A stretch of DNA of 64,000 nucleotides from Alginatibacterium sediminis (lineage in GTDB: Bacteria; Pseudomonadota; Gammaproteobacteria; Enterobacterales; Celerinatantimonadaceae). Below, in pieces: positions 18,170-26,801 of the stretch (positions within the stretch are counted from its first letter, which is position 1; every line of letters starts with the position of its first letter). The stretch is taken from positions 58,871 through 122,870 of the forward strand of contig NZ_RAQO01000010.1 of NCBI RefSeq assembly GCF_003610775.1. The letters run 5' to 3'. Position numbers and translations under genes: made by a program. Below the pieces are notes generated by a model. The model ran no database searches. It was not told where the DNA came from and saw only the letters and a list, made by a program, of their open reading frames with translations.

Positions 18170-18570
18170 ACTAAGTTCCATCTCTATCTTTTCCTTCTTT
18201 ATTTGTTTTTATAATCGCGCTGAACCCAAGTAGTAACTGGAAATCAAACAGCGCCTAGATATCTAAAACAACGATGTCGAACACTAGCGATCGAAATTGG
18301 TTGTCCAATATCGAGCTTATGGTTGATCTGTTTGGTTAATTTAGCAACGGTTTAATCTTATTTTTGTGATAATGGTTAACCTATTTTGATTTTGGTTTAC
18401 ATTTTAAGATTGTAGTGGAGAGCGATTGAATGATAAGTCGGTAGATAGCTATTGAATCGAGGATAGATTTTGGTTTATAGGCAAATTAAATAAGCTAAAT
18501 CAACGAAACTGAACAGGTTGGGGGTGAAAGTGGCGTCTAGCTTTGTTTTAGTAACCAATTTCAGGCGGGT
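18170..18570. other. 401-bp intergenic region upstream of the TRAP operon
   Basis: No gene is visible. It is AT-rich and contains the palindrome GGTTAACC near 18373 and a repeated GGTTTA/GGTTAA theme between about 18348 and 18400, plausible regulator contacts for the TRAP operon promoter. A lone TGTGA half-site at about 18366 is too weak to call a CRP site. The 3' end of the PfkB-type operon also falls here without an obvious terminator. Confidence 0.4.
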
Positions 18571-19506
18571 TTAAGCTAACTTTGAAGTTTTAATCAGAGC
18601 TTCAATTTCTTTAAGGTGATCTTTTTGAGCAAGGTTAACACCAAGTTGACCCACTGAGATGGCCGATAAAGCAGTGGCGCTCCTAAGCGCATCAAGCATT
18701 GGCAAGTTATTGGCTAGAGCCCAACATAAGCCCGCGACTAACGTGTCCCCGGCCCCAACGGTGCTCACTACTTTCATTTTGGGAGGCTGGGCGTGAAACG
18801 CTTGTTGTTGGTTTACCCATATTAAGCCGTGCTCCCCCATAGACGCCACTACGTTACTTATACCTGAGCCGACAATTGTTTTTGCCGCGTGTAGGCATTG
18901 TTCAACGCTGTCCATATTCTTACCCATCAGCTGAGCTAACTCATGGTGGTTGGGTTTGATCAGCCACGGTTTGGCTTGTAAACCGATTTCAAGGGCTTTG
19001 CCACTGCTATCAAAGATAACTTGTTTACCTAAGTTGCCTAGCGCTTGTATCCACTCGCTTAGCTGTTGCGGGCTTAACCCTGGCGCGAGACTGCCAGCAA
19101 TAACGAAGATGTCATGGGTCATCGCCAAACTAAGCAAATGTTGTCCGAGCTTTGCAACATCAGAACTGGAAACCTGCATCCCCGGAAAATTAATCTCACT
19201 GACGCGGCCATCAGATTCGAGTAGTTTTACATTGGTACGCGTTGGCCCATCAACCAGTACAAAGGAATTGTTGATGCAATGGCTTTCAAATAATTGGTCA
19301 AAAAGGTTGGTATTGTCTCGGCCCATAAAACCGGTAACCGACACTTTGGTTCCCAAGCCGCATAGCACTTTGGCTACGTTAATGCCTTTGCCAGCGGCAC
19401 GTAAATCGGCATGTTCAACAAGATTAAGCTGTCCCAAATTAATCTGAGCTAGGCTAGCGCTTAGGTCTAAGGCCGGATTAAAAGTAACGCAGACTATTTT
19501 TTGCAT
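18571..19506 (-). CDS. PfkB-family sugar kinase, 1-phosphofructokinase (FruK)-like
   Basis: A 311-residue ribokinase-fold kinase. The N-terminus VTFNPALDLSA and the RAAGKGINVAKVL motif match FruK/LacC/PfkB; the ATP-site signature TVGAGDTLVAGL with catalytic Asp is intact. FruK makes fructose-1,6-bisphosphate from fructose-1-phosphate, while LacC uses tagatose-6-phosphate. It is the last gene of the glycoside ABC operon, 20 bp after the LacI gene. No fructose PTS gene is co-transcribed, so the true substrate in this pathway is open. Confidence 0.82.
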   Translation of the reverse strand: MQKIVCVTFNPALDLSASLAQINLGQLNLVEHADLRAAGKGINVAKVLCGLGTKVSVTGFMGRDNTNLFDQLFESHCINNSFVLVDGPTRTNVKLLESDGRVSEINFPGMQVSSSDVAKLGQHLLSLAMTHDIFVIAGSLAPGLSPQQLSEWIQALGNLGKQVIFDSSGKALEIGLQAKPWLIKPNHHELAQLMGKNMDSVEQCLHAAKTIVGSGISNVVASMGEHGLIWVNQQQAFHAQPPKMKVVSTVGAGDTLVAGLCWALANNLPMLDALRSATALSAISVGQLGVNLAQKDHLKEIEALIKTSKLA

Positions 19507-19526
19507 TGATAGCCTCAGATGTCGAG

Positions 19527-20537
19527 TTAGGCGGTGGTAACTTGGTCTGATTGTCGCTCAACGATACTCGCTTTATACCAGTTTTGAACTTCAAACGCGG
19601 TGGATTCCAATTTGTTTAACATCAGCTTTGCCATTTCTTCGCCCACCTTCTCAGTATCATAGCGCATGCTGGTTATAGGGGGCTTACTGTAACGACCGAC
19701 ACTATAATCACCATAACCTGCAATGGCCAAGTCGCTGCCGGCGTTAAAGCCAAGTGCTTCGCTTGCTGCAATTGCACCCACTGCCATAATATCGTCCGCA
19801 CAAAGTATCGCTGTCGGCCGTTTGGCGAGCGAGAGTACTTCTTTGGCCATATTGGCTGCATCTTCTTCACTAAGACGGCCATTTTGGATCCATTGCGGGT
19901 TAATGCTTAAGTTGTGTTCGTTCATTGCCCGTTTATAGCCTTCGAGACGGCTTTGGGATAAGGCTAGTTCGCTAGGACCGTCCAGAAAAGCTATCTGCTG
20001 ATGTCCTGCGAGTATTTGTTTTATAGTCATCTCATAAAACGCTTGCTCGTTATCCACATCTACATACATCTCGCTGGTAAATCCAGGCAAGTAGCCGTGA
20101 CATATATAAGGAAACTTTCGCTGATTAAGCATTTGAATGCGTTCATCATCTTTACGGGTACGAACTACAAAGAGGCCATCAACAAGGCCGCCATTCATAA
20201 AGTCTTGATAAACTTTTAGCTCGTTTTGGAAGGGCGCAATTGTCGTCACAATTAGTAAGTAGTCATGCTTGGCTAGTAAACTAGAAGCACTGGCCAAAAC
20301 TTTAGAGAATGCCGGAGAAATAAACATGTCGTCATTGGACGGTAATATAATGCCAATGTGTCGAGACTTCCCGCTGGCTAAACGTTTTGCGGTAGCGTTG
20401 GCTCGATAGTTAATATCTTTAGCGCCTTGCATTACTTTTGCCCGAGTTTCTGCGCTTACATCGGTGTAGCCATTTAGCGCACGCGAAACGGTAGACTTAG
20501 ACAAGTTGAGGTGCTCTGCGAGCTTCTTTATTGACAT
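19527..20537 (-). CDS. LacI-family transcriptional regulator
   Basis: A 336-residue repressor. The N-terminal helix-turn-helix (IKKLAEHLNLSKSTVSRALN) and hinge helix (ANATAKRLASG) are canonical, followed by a periplasmic-binding-protein-like sensor domain (HIGIILPSNDD, DGLFVVRTR, AILCADDIMAVGA). It overlaps the preceding 613-residue gene by 10 bp. Its probable targets are the two CAAACCGGTTTTG-type palindromes in the divergent promoter region near 28.5-28.7 kb, which have the typical central CG symmetry of LacI operators. Autoregulation through the operon follows. Confidence 0.92.
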   Translation of the reverse strand: MSIKKLAEHLNLSKSTVSRALNGYTDVSAETRAKVMQGAKDINYRANATAKRLASGKSRHIGIILPSNDDMFISPAFSKVLASASSLLAKHDYLLIVTTIAPFQNELKVYQDFMNGGLVDGLFVVRTRKDDERIQMLNQRKFPYICHGYLPGFTSEMYVDVDNEQAFYEMTIKQILAGHQQIAFLDGPSELALSQSRLEGYKRAMNEHNLSINPQWIQNGRLSEEDAANMAKEVLSLAKRPTAILCADDIMAVGAIAASEALGFNAGSDLAIAGYGDYSVGRYSKPPITSMRYDTEKVGEEMAKLMLNKLESTAFEVQNWYKASIVERQSDQVTTA

Positions 20538-22369
20538 GTGCTCTCTAATTTTAGCTGACAGTTGTTGAGCACCTGGGTGACCAAAGGATCAAGTTTAATG
20601 ATGGCTAAACTTGAATAGTACTCGTCCCAAGCCCGAGTGTTGGAATCGAGTTGCTGTTTTAGCGAATTGTGACAGAAATCAATGCATTTGAACAACCTCT
20701 CTGCACCCTGGTCCAGGTAATTTTGGTTTTTTTCTATGCCTTCTAATAAAAACCGCAGAATCGCGAGCGTAATCGGGCGTTCGGCAATAAATACCCCTGT
20801 AAATGGATAGAGCTTGTCTTTAAGTTCATCGATGCTCATTGGGTGATGCTTAGCGTAGCAACTAAATAGCAAGATGCGCTCTATATCGCCTAAAGCTTTT
20901 CCATCTTCGGCTACTTGCATGGCTCTGTCGGCAAACGCATCTTTGTCGTGACGCATTATTAGCCCAGGTTGATGTGCATAGACGAGATATTGGCCATTGT
21001 CGGGTTGTGCTAATGCGGATAGAAACAAAGCTTGATCTTCGGCCCGGTGGATAAAATCGGGGGTAAAGGGGCGAAATCGATAGAGTGCATCAATTAGAAT
21101 ACCGTTGGTGCCGCCGGTCACGTGAATACGTTGAATATCAGAGCATTGATTGACAACTTCAACTTCGGTTGAAAGTGCTTGTGACCAACGCGCACAAAAC
21201 AGCTGCTCAAATGTGAGGTAATCTCTGCCATTGGGAGCTCTTACGTCGGGAGTAAATAAACCGTGTCGCACGTCTTTTTCGTTGACAAGTCCGCCAGCTA
21301 TCATACCTAGAGATACGGATTGACCACTTGCATCGAGTGCATTGGCGCCCCAGTTAGAGCTCAACAGATGTTCGAAAGCGCTTTTGCCGCTATATTGTAG
21401 CAACAGTGGCTGGTCAAATACCTGATCAAGGTCGATTTTGAATGTGGCTCTCAGTTTGGGATGTAGATATTTTTGGCAAAGTGCAGCAATTGCCTTTAGA
21501 AAGCTATAGTGACGTCCATACGCGCCGTTGACCCCAAATACTTGCTTGAGGTCATGACTAGCGTTTGGAAATACAGCAGCTTTGATTGCTTCACATTCTT
21601 GTTCTGCAAATACATAGATTTGCAGGTTTTTTAGTTGCAGATGAGTACGGATTTCATATTCTACATATGCTTTAGCAATGGACGACAGTTTGCTGTGGGT
21701 TACCGAGCAGGACAAGGCCACGTTTAGTTTTTGTGCCGGGGCTAAATTACCACGGTGGCGCTCAATATCTAACGCAGCATCGAGGTGCTTGAGGCCATAT
21801 AGGATCTCATTTTCTGCGGGCGAAATACCAATGGGAATTGGATGATCGTACCAATATTGCTGTGATTGATGTTGAGCTTCTTGCAATTGAGTATGAAAAT
21901 CAACCCCCAAATCGATATGACTAACGTCGTCACCGTCAAGTGGTAAGCTCAGCAACACGTTACTTGTTAAAAGGACTTGCTGTGCGACATCGGTAATCGC
22001 CGCTCCATCTAGCGATATGTTCGTTAAACTACGTTGCTTACGGATTTTAGTTTTCGTCGCTGAGGCTTGTTGCTTACACTCCAAAGCTTCTGGACTAAAC
22101 AGTGACCACAGAGGGTTTTCACTGCAGGGCAGCTCACTAAGGTTCGAACATTCGTCTGACATTAACGGCTCTGTGTGAATACATAAACGCAGTACGGGGT
22201 GTTCTTTATGAGCAACGAGTAGGGCAGCAGCTTGCTGTTCTTGAGGGTGTTTTTCGGTATTGGCGATAAGCCAAGCCATACATAGCTGCGATGATAAATC
22301 TTGAGTTTGGTTTAAATCAAACTGATTGCTTTGATGCAGGACTTGATAGATTTGAGAGAGCACTGACAT
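20528..22369 (-). CDS. Unrecognised 613-residue protein, possible GT-A-type glycosyltransferase
   Basis: I do not recognise the family. The middle of the protein shows features like a GT-A glycosyltransferase: FGVNGAYGRHYSFLKAI, then the acidic motif FKIDLDQVFDQP (DxD-like, about residues 314-325), VSLGMIAGGLVNEKD, HRAEDQALFLSAL (ED pair, about 433-445) and LIMRHDKDAF (late His, about 462). Metal binding at D-x-D plus a late His is characteristic of that fold. The first 150 residues look unrelated and poorly conserved. No signal peptide or membrane helix. It sits between the importer ATPase and the LacI gene, overlapping the latter by 10 bp. With a GT4 gene in the divergent arm, a role in glycoside remodelling is inferred. 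Confidence 0.5.
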   Translation of the reverse strand: MSVLSQIYQVLHQSNQFDLNQTQDLSSQLCMAWLIANTEKHPQEQQAAALLVAHKEHPVLRLCIHTEPLMSDECSNLSELPCSENPLWSLFSPEALECKQQASATKTKIRKQRSLTNISLDGAAITDVAQQVLLTSNVLLSLPLDGDDVSHIDLGVDFHTQLQEAQHQSQQYWYDHPIPIGISPAENEILYGLKHLDAALDIERHRGNLAPAQKLNVALSCSVTHSKLSSIAKAYVEYEIRTHLQLKNLQIYVFAEQECEAIKAAVFPNASHDLKQVFGVNGAYGRHYSFLKAIAALCQKYLHPKLRATFKIDLDQVFDQPLLLQYSGKSAFEHLLSSNWGANALDASGQSVSLGMIAGGLVNEKDVRHGLFTPDVRAPNGRDYLTFEQLFCARWSQALSTEVEVVNQCSDIQRIHVTGGTNGILIDALYRFRPFTPDFIHRAEDQALFLSALAQPDNGQYLVYAHQPGLIMRHDKDAFADRAMQVAEDGKALGDIERILLFSCYAKHHPMSIDELKDKLYPFTGVFIAERPITLAILRFLLEGIEKNQNYLDQGAERLFKCIDFCHNSLKQQLDSNTRAWDEYYSSLAIIKLDPLVTQVLNNCQLKLESTCQ

Positions 22370-22384
22370 AGTTGGTCCTTTAAA

Positions 22385-22414
22385 CGTACCCCTTACGCTG
22401 ACGTAGGAGGTACG
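22385..22414 (-). repeat. Intra-operon hairpin between ATPase and 613-residue gene
   Basis: A 13-bp near-perfect stem (CGTACCCCTTACG with CGTAGGAGGTACG, one mismatch and one wobble) with a CTGA loop lies in the 53-bp gap. No U run follows; AAAGGA for the next gene comes directly after. It probably blocks 3' decay of the importer mRNA or tunes downstream expression. Confidence 0.55.
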
Positions 22415-22422
22415 ACGACTAT

Positions 22423-23520
22423 TTACAAACGCAATTCACTATTCGTGTCGAAAAGAAGTACCCGGGATAAATCAATCAACAAATCTAATTTTTCACCACG
22501 TTTAACATCTGAACGTAGATCTAAACGAGCTTTAATTGATGCGCCCGCAAGATTAAACAGAACTTCTTTATCAAATCCCATTGGTTCAACTAACTCGATG
22601 GTCATGGCTTCAAAAATGAAACTGCTGTCACTTTGCGTGAAATATTTTTTATCGTTAAAGAAATCGGGACGGATCCCTACTTTAACCGGCTGACCTTCAC
22701 TTGGGATCTCGTCATCAAAGCTCACCGCACTAAGTTTGTTTCTCGGCAGTTTGTGTTCGCCCAACTGTAAATAGTCATTGTGCAATGTGGCGTCAACAAT
22801 GTTCATCGATGGTGAACCGATAAACTGTGCTACGAATATGTTGACCGGATCCAAATAGATTTCCATTGGGGTTCCGGCTTGAGCAATATAGCCATCGTGC
22901 AATACCACCACTTTATCGGCTAGTGTCATAGCCTCAATCTGATCATGAGTGACATAAACACTGGTTCGTCCAAACTTGTTGTGTATTTTGCCAATTTCAG
23001 TGCGCATATGTCCGCGCAGTTTGGCATCTAAGTTGGATAAGGGCTCGTCAAACAAAAACACATCGGCATCGCGAATGATTGCCCGACCCATGGCCACACG
23101 CTGGCGTTGCCCGCCCGATAGATCCGCTGGCTTACGATCCAGTAGTTCTTCTAGTTGCAGCATTTCAGATATTTCAACTAGACGTCGTTGTAGTTCTTGT
23201 TCGTCGACTTTTAAACGGCGCAATGCAAACACAATGTTCTCGCGAACTGATTTATGTGGGTAAAGCGCGTAGTTTTGAAAGACCATGGCGATATTACGAT
23301 GCTGAGGTTCAATGTCATTCATGACTTTGTCGCCAATCACAATGTCCCCAGAGCTGGCTTGTTCAAGCCCTGCAATCATGCGTAAGGTTGTTGATTTACC
23401 GCAGCCAGAAGGTCCAACAAGAACCACGAATTCACCATCTTCGATTTCTAGGTCAATATTCTTAACCACTGAGGTTTTTCCGTAGTTCTTAACTATATTT
23501 TTTAGAGAAATAGAAGCCAT
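22423..23520 (-). CDS. Sugar ABC importer ATPase, UgpC/MsmK-like
   Basis: A 365-residue CUT1-type ATPase: Walker [20 protein letters not shown]-loop [11 protein letters not shown], signature [15 protein letters not shown], Walker [17 protein letters not shown] and H-loop [14 protein letters not shown]. The C-terminal 130 residues form the OB/TOBE regulatory domain typical of MalK-like subunits, with VGIRPDFF. It energises the adjacent permease pair and starts four bases after the second permease. Confidence 0.94.
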   Translation of the reverse strand: MASISLKNIVKNYGKTSVVKNIDLEIEDGEFVVLVGPSGCGKSTTLRMIAGLEQASSGDIVIGDKVMNDIEPQHRNIAMVFQNYALYPHKSVRENIVFALRRLKVDEQELQRRLVEISEMLQLEELLDRKPADLSGGQRQRVAMGRAIIRDADVFLFDEPLSNLDAKLRGHMRTEIGKIHNKFGRTSVYVTHDQIEAMTLADKVVVLHDGYIAQAGTPMEIYLDPVNIFVAQFIGSPSMNIVDATLHNDYLQLGEHKLPRNKLSAVSFDDEIPSEGQPVKVGIRPDFFNDKKYFTQSDSSFIFEAMTIELVEPMGFDKEVLFNLAGASIKARLDLRSDVKRGEKLDLLIDLSRVLLFDTNSELRL

Positions 23521-23524
23521 ATTA

Positions 23525-24493
23525 TTAACCCTTGACGCCGCCGTCAGTTTTCCCGCCTTTCATAAAGCGAGATGCAAAAAGGAAACAAACTACAATTGGT
23601 GCGAGGGTCAACATTGAAGCTGCCATGATGCGATCCCAAATTGCATTTTTAGAGACAAACAATTCTTGTAGTGCCAGTGGTAGGGTATGAAACTCCGGAT
23701 ATTGTTTAAGAAAAACCGAAGCGAATAAATACTCATTCCATCCGATAATGAAGCAATAGATAAATACCGTAGCCAGCATTGGCAGAGAAAGTGGAAGTAC
23801 CACTTTGATGATGGCTTCGGTACGCGAGCATCCGTCCATCATTGCTGCTTCTTCTAGCGCAAATGGAATGCCTCTAAAGTAGTTGCCAAGCATGTACATG
23901 CCCACCGGTAGTGTTTGCACAATGTAAATCAGAAACAAACAAACTACGCTGCCCCACATGGTCGAAGCTAGGCCGATATTCATAGCCATTTGATACAAAG
24001 GAACCATTAACAATACGCCGCCAACCATATACACAAACAGCACAGAACGCTGAATCACTACTTGCCCTTTAAACCGCAGCCGACTTATCGCATAGGCGCC
24101 CATAACCGCAAAGATTAGAGAAATGAACGCAGCTCCTACCGAGAACATAATGCTATTAAGCATATATTTACCGAAGGGGAATAAATTATCATTGGCGACG
24201 TATTTGGCTGCAATTGCGTCTTTTTTATCTTGTGGCAATTTCGGGTTATCAAGAATTTTTTGAATTGCCACCGGGATCTCAACCTTTTTGACCTCGGTTA
24301 ATCCAAGCAGCTCTTTATAAGCATTTAGATTTAGCGCTTGTGGGATTAGCGAAGGATTACCCCAATCAAATTGATGTTTGAGCGAGGTTGATAGTATTTG
24401 GGCAAAAGGTAATAAGCTGAAGCAAACCAGCATTACCACGGCAAAAGCAAAGCCGATGCGCCCTTTTATTGTGCGTTTACCGAGCATAAACAA
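23525..24493 (-). CDS. Sugar ABC importer permease, MalG-like
   Basis: A 322-residue permease. The EAA loop reads [21 protein letters not shown], slightly before the C-terminus. A periplasmic insert of about 70 residues follows helix 1 (around residues 45-110), longer than the minimal CUT1 permease. Adjacent to the MalF-like gene with no gap, so the two are coupled. Confidence 0.92.
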   Translation of the reverse strand: MFMLGKRTIKGRIGFAFAVVMLVCFSLLPFAQILSTSLKHQFDWGNPSLIPQALNLNAYKELLGLTEVKKVEIPVAIQKILDNPKLPQDKKDAIAAKYVANDNLFPFGKYMLNSIMFSVGAAFISLIFAVMGAYAISRLRFKGQVVIQRSVLFVYMVGGVLLMVPLYQMAMNIGLASTMWGSVVCLFLIYIVQTLPVGMYMLGNYFRGIPFALEEAAMMDGCSRTEAIIKVVLPLSLPMLATVFIYCFIIGWNEYLFASVFLKQYPEFHTLPLALQELFVSKNAIWDRIMAASMLTLAPIVVCFLFASRFMKGGKTDGGVKG

Positions 24494-25357
24494 TCACCAT
24501 TTCATTACTTTTTTAATGTAAAACCAAATAAAGACGCACAAAACACCCAGTTGTATCACTGAGGTTGCTGCAGCCAATCCTTGGTCAATAACACCGGTAA
24601 ACGCCTGGTAATATGTAAATATTGGCAGGGTTTGCACGTTTGGAGCGAGTAGGTATACATCTTCAAAGCGATTAAGGTTCCAGATTAAGCGCAGTAAAAT
24701 AACCGTAGCCAGTACAAAATGTAGTTCTGGTAAGGTGACATGGAAGAAGCGTCCAACGGGTCCGTAACCGTCGATAGAGGCTGCTTCGTATTGATCTCGG
24801 GGTATAGAAACCAGTTTGGAAAGAATTAACATATAAGCGATAGGTGCGTGTTTCCAGATATCGAATAAAATGACCACACCTAAAGCGCTATCTGGATCGC
24901 CTATCAAATTGACCCTTTCAGTCCAAATATGTAGTACATCCACCATCAGGTAATTAAACACCCCTGAGATGGGGTCAAATAGGAATTGCCAACCAAATAC
25001 AACTGAAATTACCGGAGCCACATAGGGCAGCATAATAGCCGCGTTAACTAACCCACGTCCTGGAAATGGGTCTTTGAGCAGCAAGGCCATCGCCAATCCA
25101 AGTAAGGTGGTACCGACAACCGTTCCTAACAGATAAAGAGCTGTCGTGCCGATGGCTGAGTAGTAGTCTGGATTTGCGAGTAATTTAGTGTAATTACCAA
25201 GGCCAACAAACGCTTTATCACCGTTGAGCTGTACATCAAAAAAACTGAGATAGATGTTGTATAGCAATGGATAAAGAATGAGTAAGCTCAGTACTGCAAT
25301 GGTTGGAAGAACCAACTTCCAAGCAAAATTAGCCTCGGCTCTTTCTAATGGGCTCAT
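24494..25357 (-). CDS. Sugar ABC importer permease, MalF-like
   Basis: A 287-residue, six-helix CUT1 permease. The EAA loop reads YEAASIDGYGPVGRFFHVTLP. It pairs with the MalG-like protein to form the channel. It is separated from the binding-protein gene by 67 bp containing a strong hairpin. Confidence 0.92.
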   Translation of the reverse strand: MSPLERAEANFAWKLVLPTIAVLSLLILYPLLYNIYLSFFDVQLNGDKAFVGLGNYTKLLANPDYYSAIGTTALYLLGTVVGTTLLGLAMALLLKDPFPGRGLVNAAIMLPYVAPVISVVFGWQFLFDPISGVFNYLMVDVLHIWTERVNLIGDPDSALGVVILFDIWKHAPIAYMLILSKLVSIPRDQYEAASIDGYGPVGRFFHVTLPELHFVLATVILLRLIWNLNRFEDVYLLAPNVQTLPIFTYYQAFTGVIDQGLAAATSVIQLGVLCVFIWFYIKKVMKW

Positions 25358-25371
25358 TTAAGTTCCTTGTG

Positions 25372-25397
25372 GGTAGGGGATATGGTGCTCCCCTACC
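25372..25397 (-). repeat. Intra-operon hairpin between binding protein and permeases
   Basis: A 9-bp perfect stem (GGTAGGGGA with TCCCCTACC) and 8-nt loop. As with malE-malF spacers, such a hairpin can protect the abundant binding-protein mRNA and reduce permease translation. No T run follows, so full termination is unlikely. Confidence 0.6.
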
Positions 25398-25424
25398 TGG
25401 TGTTACAACAAAGCGATTACGTCA

Positions 25425-26774
25425 CTATTGGTCAGTGATTTGCTTCATTTGCGTTTCAGCCCAATCTAAAGAAGCTTGTGTATCTTTGTCTTCAATTGTG
25501 GCGCTGTAAACCATGCGAGGAATGATTTGCTTCGCAAATATTTCGCCAGAATCTGGGAACGTTTTGCCATCAACAACGGAGAAGTTACGGATATTTTCAA
25601 ATCCGGCAACCATTTCCTTAATTGACTCTTTACCATAGGCTGCAAAAATTCCTTTCGGGTCGTTTAAAAACTCGTCAGTTTCTGCAATGTCTTTAAGTAC
25701 CGGTAAATGACCACCTACTGCCATGTGAGAATAGGCAACAACTTGATCCTTTTCGTTCATGTATTCGATAAAGGCCTGAGTTGCTGCGACTTCTTCTTTA
25801 CTATCATTGGTCATGATAGAAAAGCCAACCAAAGTACCAAAGGTAGAAGGTGAGGTCTTGGTAATGGTGGTTGCTAAGCGAGTATTTTTAGCCAGATCAG
25901 GGTCAAAACTTGCGCCTTTAAGATCGCTGAAGTTCTCGCTACTTAAGGAGCTGGCTGCCGCCTCGGCTAAAGCAATATCATCGAGGATGTAAGACGAGTA
26001 GAAGAACATCGCAAGCTTGCCTTGTAAGTAGTAGTCGCGCGCGCGCCACGTTTGCGGGCCTGGAGGATTGTACTTGGCTAAAGTTTTATAGTAATCAAGT
26101 ACTTCAGCTTGAGCTTCAGAGTTAAAGATCAGATTACCATCGCGGTCAAATTGTCCAGCATCGTTGCTCAGAGCAAACTGGGTATAGCATTGCTCCGCAT
26201 AGCTGTCAGCCTTGGTGCCAACTAGAATGCCATACTGGTTGTCTTCAGGCTTATAGAAATATTCAGCCGCTTTTTCAATGCTTTCCCAGGAGGTTGGTGG
26301 CTCAAGGCCTGCTTCTTCAAACCAATCAGCACGATACCAAATCCCTTGTACCCAACCTCGGTAAGGTACGGCGACGTATTTTTGCGCTTGTGGGTTTTCG
26401 ATTAGTTTTAGTGCGCCTTGATAAAAGCGATCAACACCGATCTTATCAACGACTTCTGAAGTGGCATCCATATCAACAATGCCTTCTTCGGCAAATGCTA
26501 AGGATAGGTTAGAGCCAACTTCTATCATATCGGGTAGGGTATTTGCGGCAGCCGCAGCAGCTATTTGTTTTGGCATATCGTTTTCATCAACAGCAATGAT
26601 TTTTACGTCGATACCGGGGTTTAGCGCTTCAAATACTTCCGCCATGACTTCAATGGTTTGGATACGGTCTGATTGAGTCTGGGTAGTCCAGTATTCAACC
26701 GTTGTCGCGTAAGTCATATTGGACACTAGCATTCCGGCGCTGAGTAGTCCTAAGGTGAGTGTATTAAGTTTCAT
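25425..26774 (-). CDS. Sugar ABC importer extracellular binding protein
   Basis: A 449-residue family 1 solute-binding protein. Signal peptide MKLNTLTLGLLSAGMLVSNM ends near TYA, then VEYWTTQTQSDRIQTIEVMA and MPKQIAAAAAANTLPDMIEV, as in MalE-like CUT1 proteins. Central VPYRGWVQGIWYRADWFEEA is the usual ligand-cleft region. It is probably periplasmic, without a lipobox. The gene follows the phosphorylase gene by 27 bp, so the ligand is most likely the glucoside that the phosphorylase cleaves. Confidence 0.92.
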   Translation of the reverse strand: MKLNTLTLGLLSAGMLVSNMTYATTVEYWTTQTQSDRIQTIEVMAEVFEALNPGIDVKIIAVDENDMPKQIAAAAAANTLPDMIEVGSNLSLAFAEEGIVDMDATSEVVDKIGVDRFYQGALKLIENPQAQKYVAVPYRGWVQGIWYRADWFEEAGLEPPTSWESIEKAAEYFYKPEDNQYGILVGTKADSYAEQCYTQFALSNDAGQFDRDGNLIFNSEAQAEVLDYYKTLAKYNPPGPQTWRARDYYLQGKLAMFFYSSYILDDIALAEAAASSLSSENFSDLKGASFDPDLAKNTRLATTITKTSPSTFGTLVGFSIMTNDSKEEVAATQAFIEYMNEKDQVVAYSHMAVGGHLPVLKDIAETDEFLNDPKGIFAAYGKESIKEMVAGFENIRNFSVVDGKTFPDSGEIFAKQIIPRMVYSATIEDKDTQASLDWAETQMKQITDQ

Positions 26775-26801
26775 GTGTAAGGTCCTTTTAGGTATTTATT
26801 G

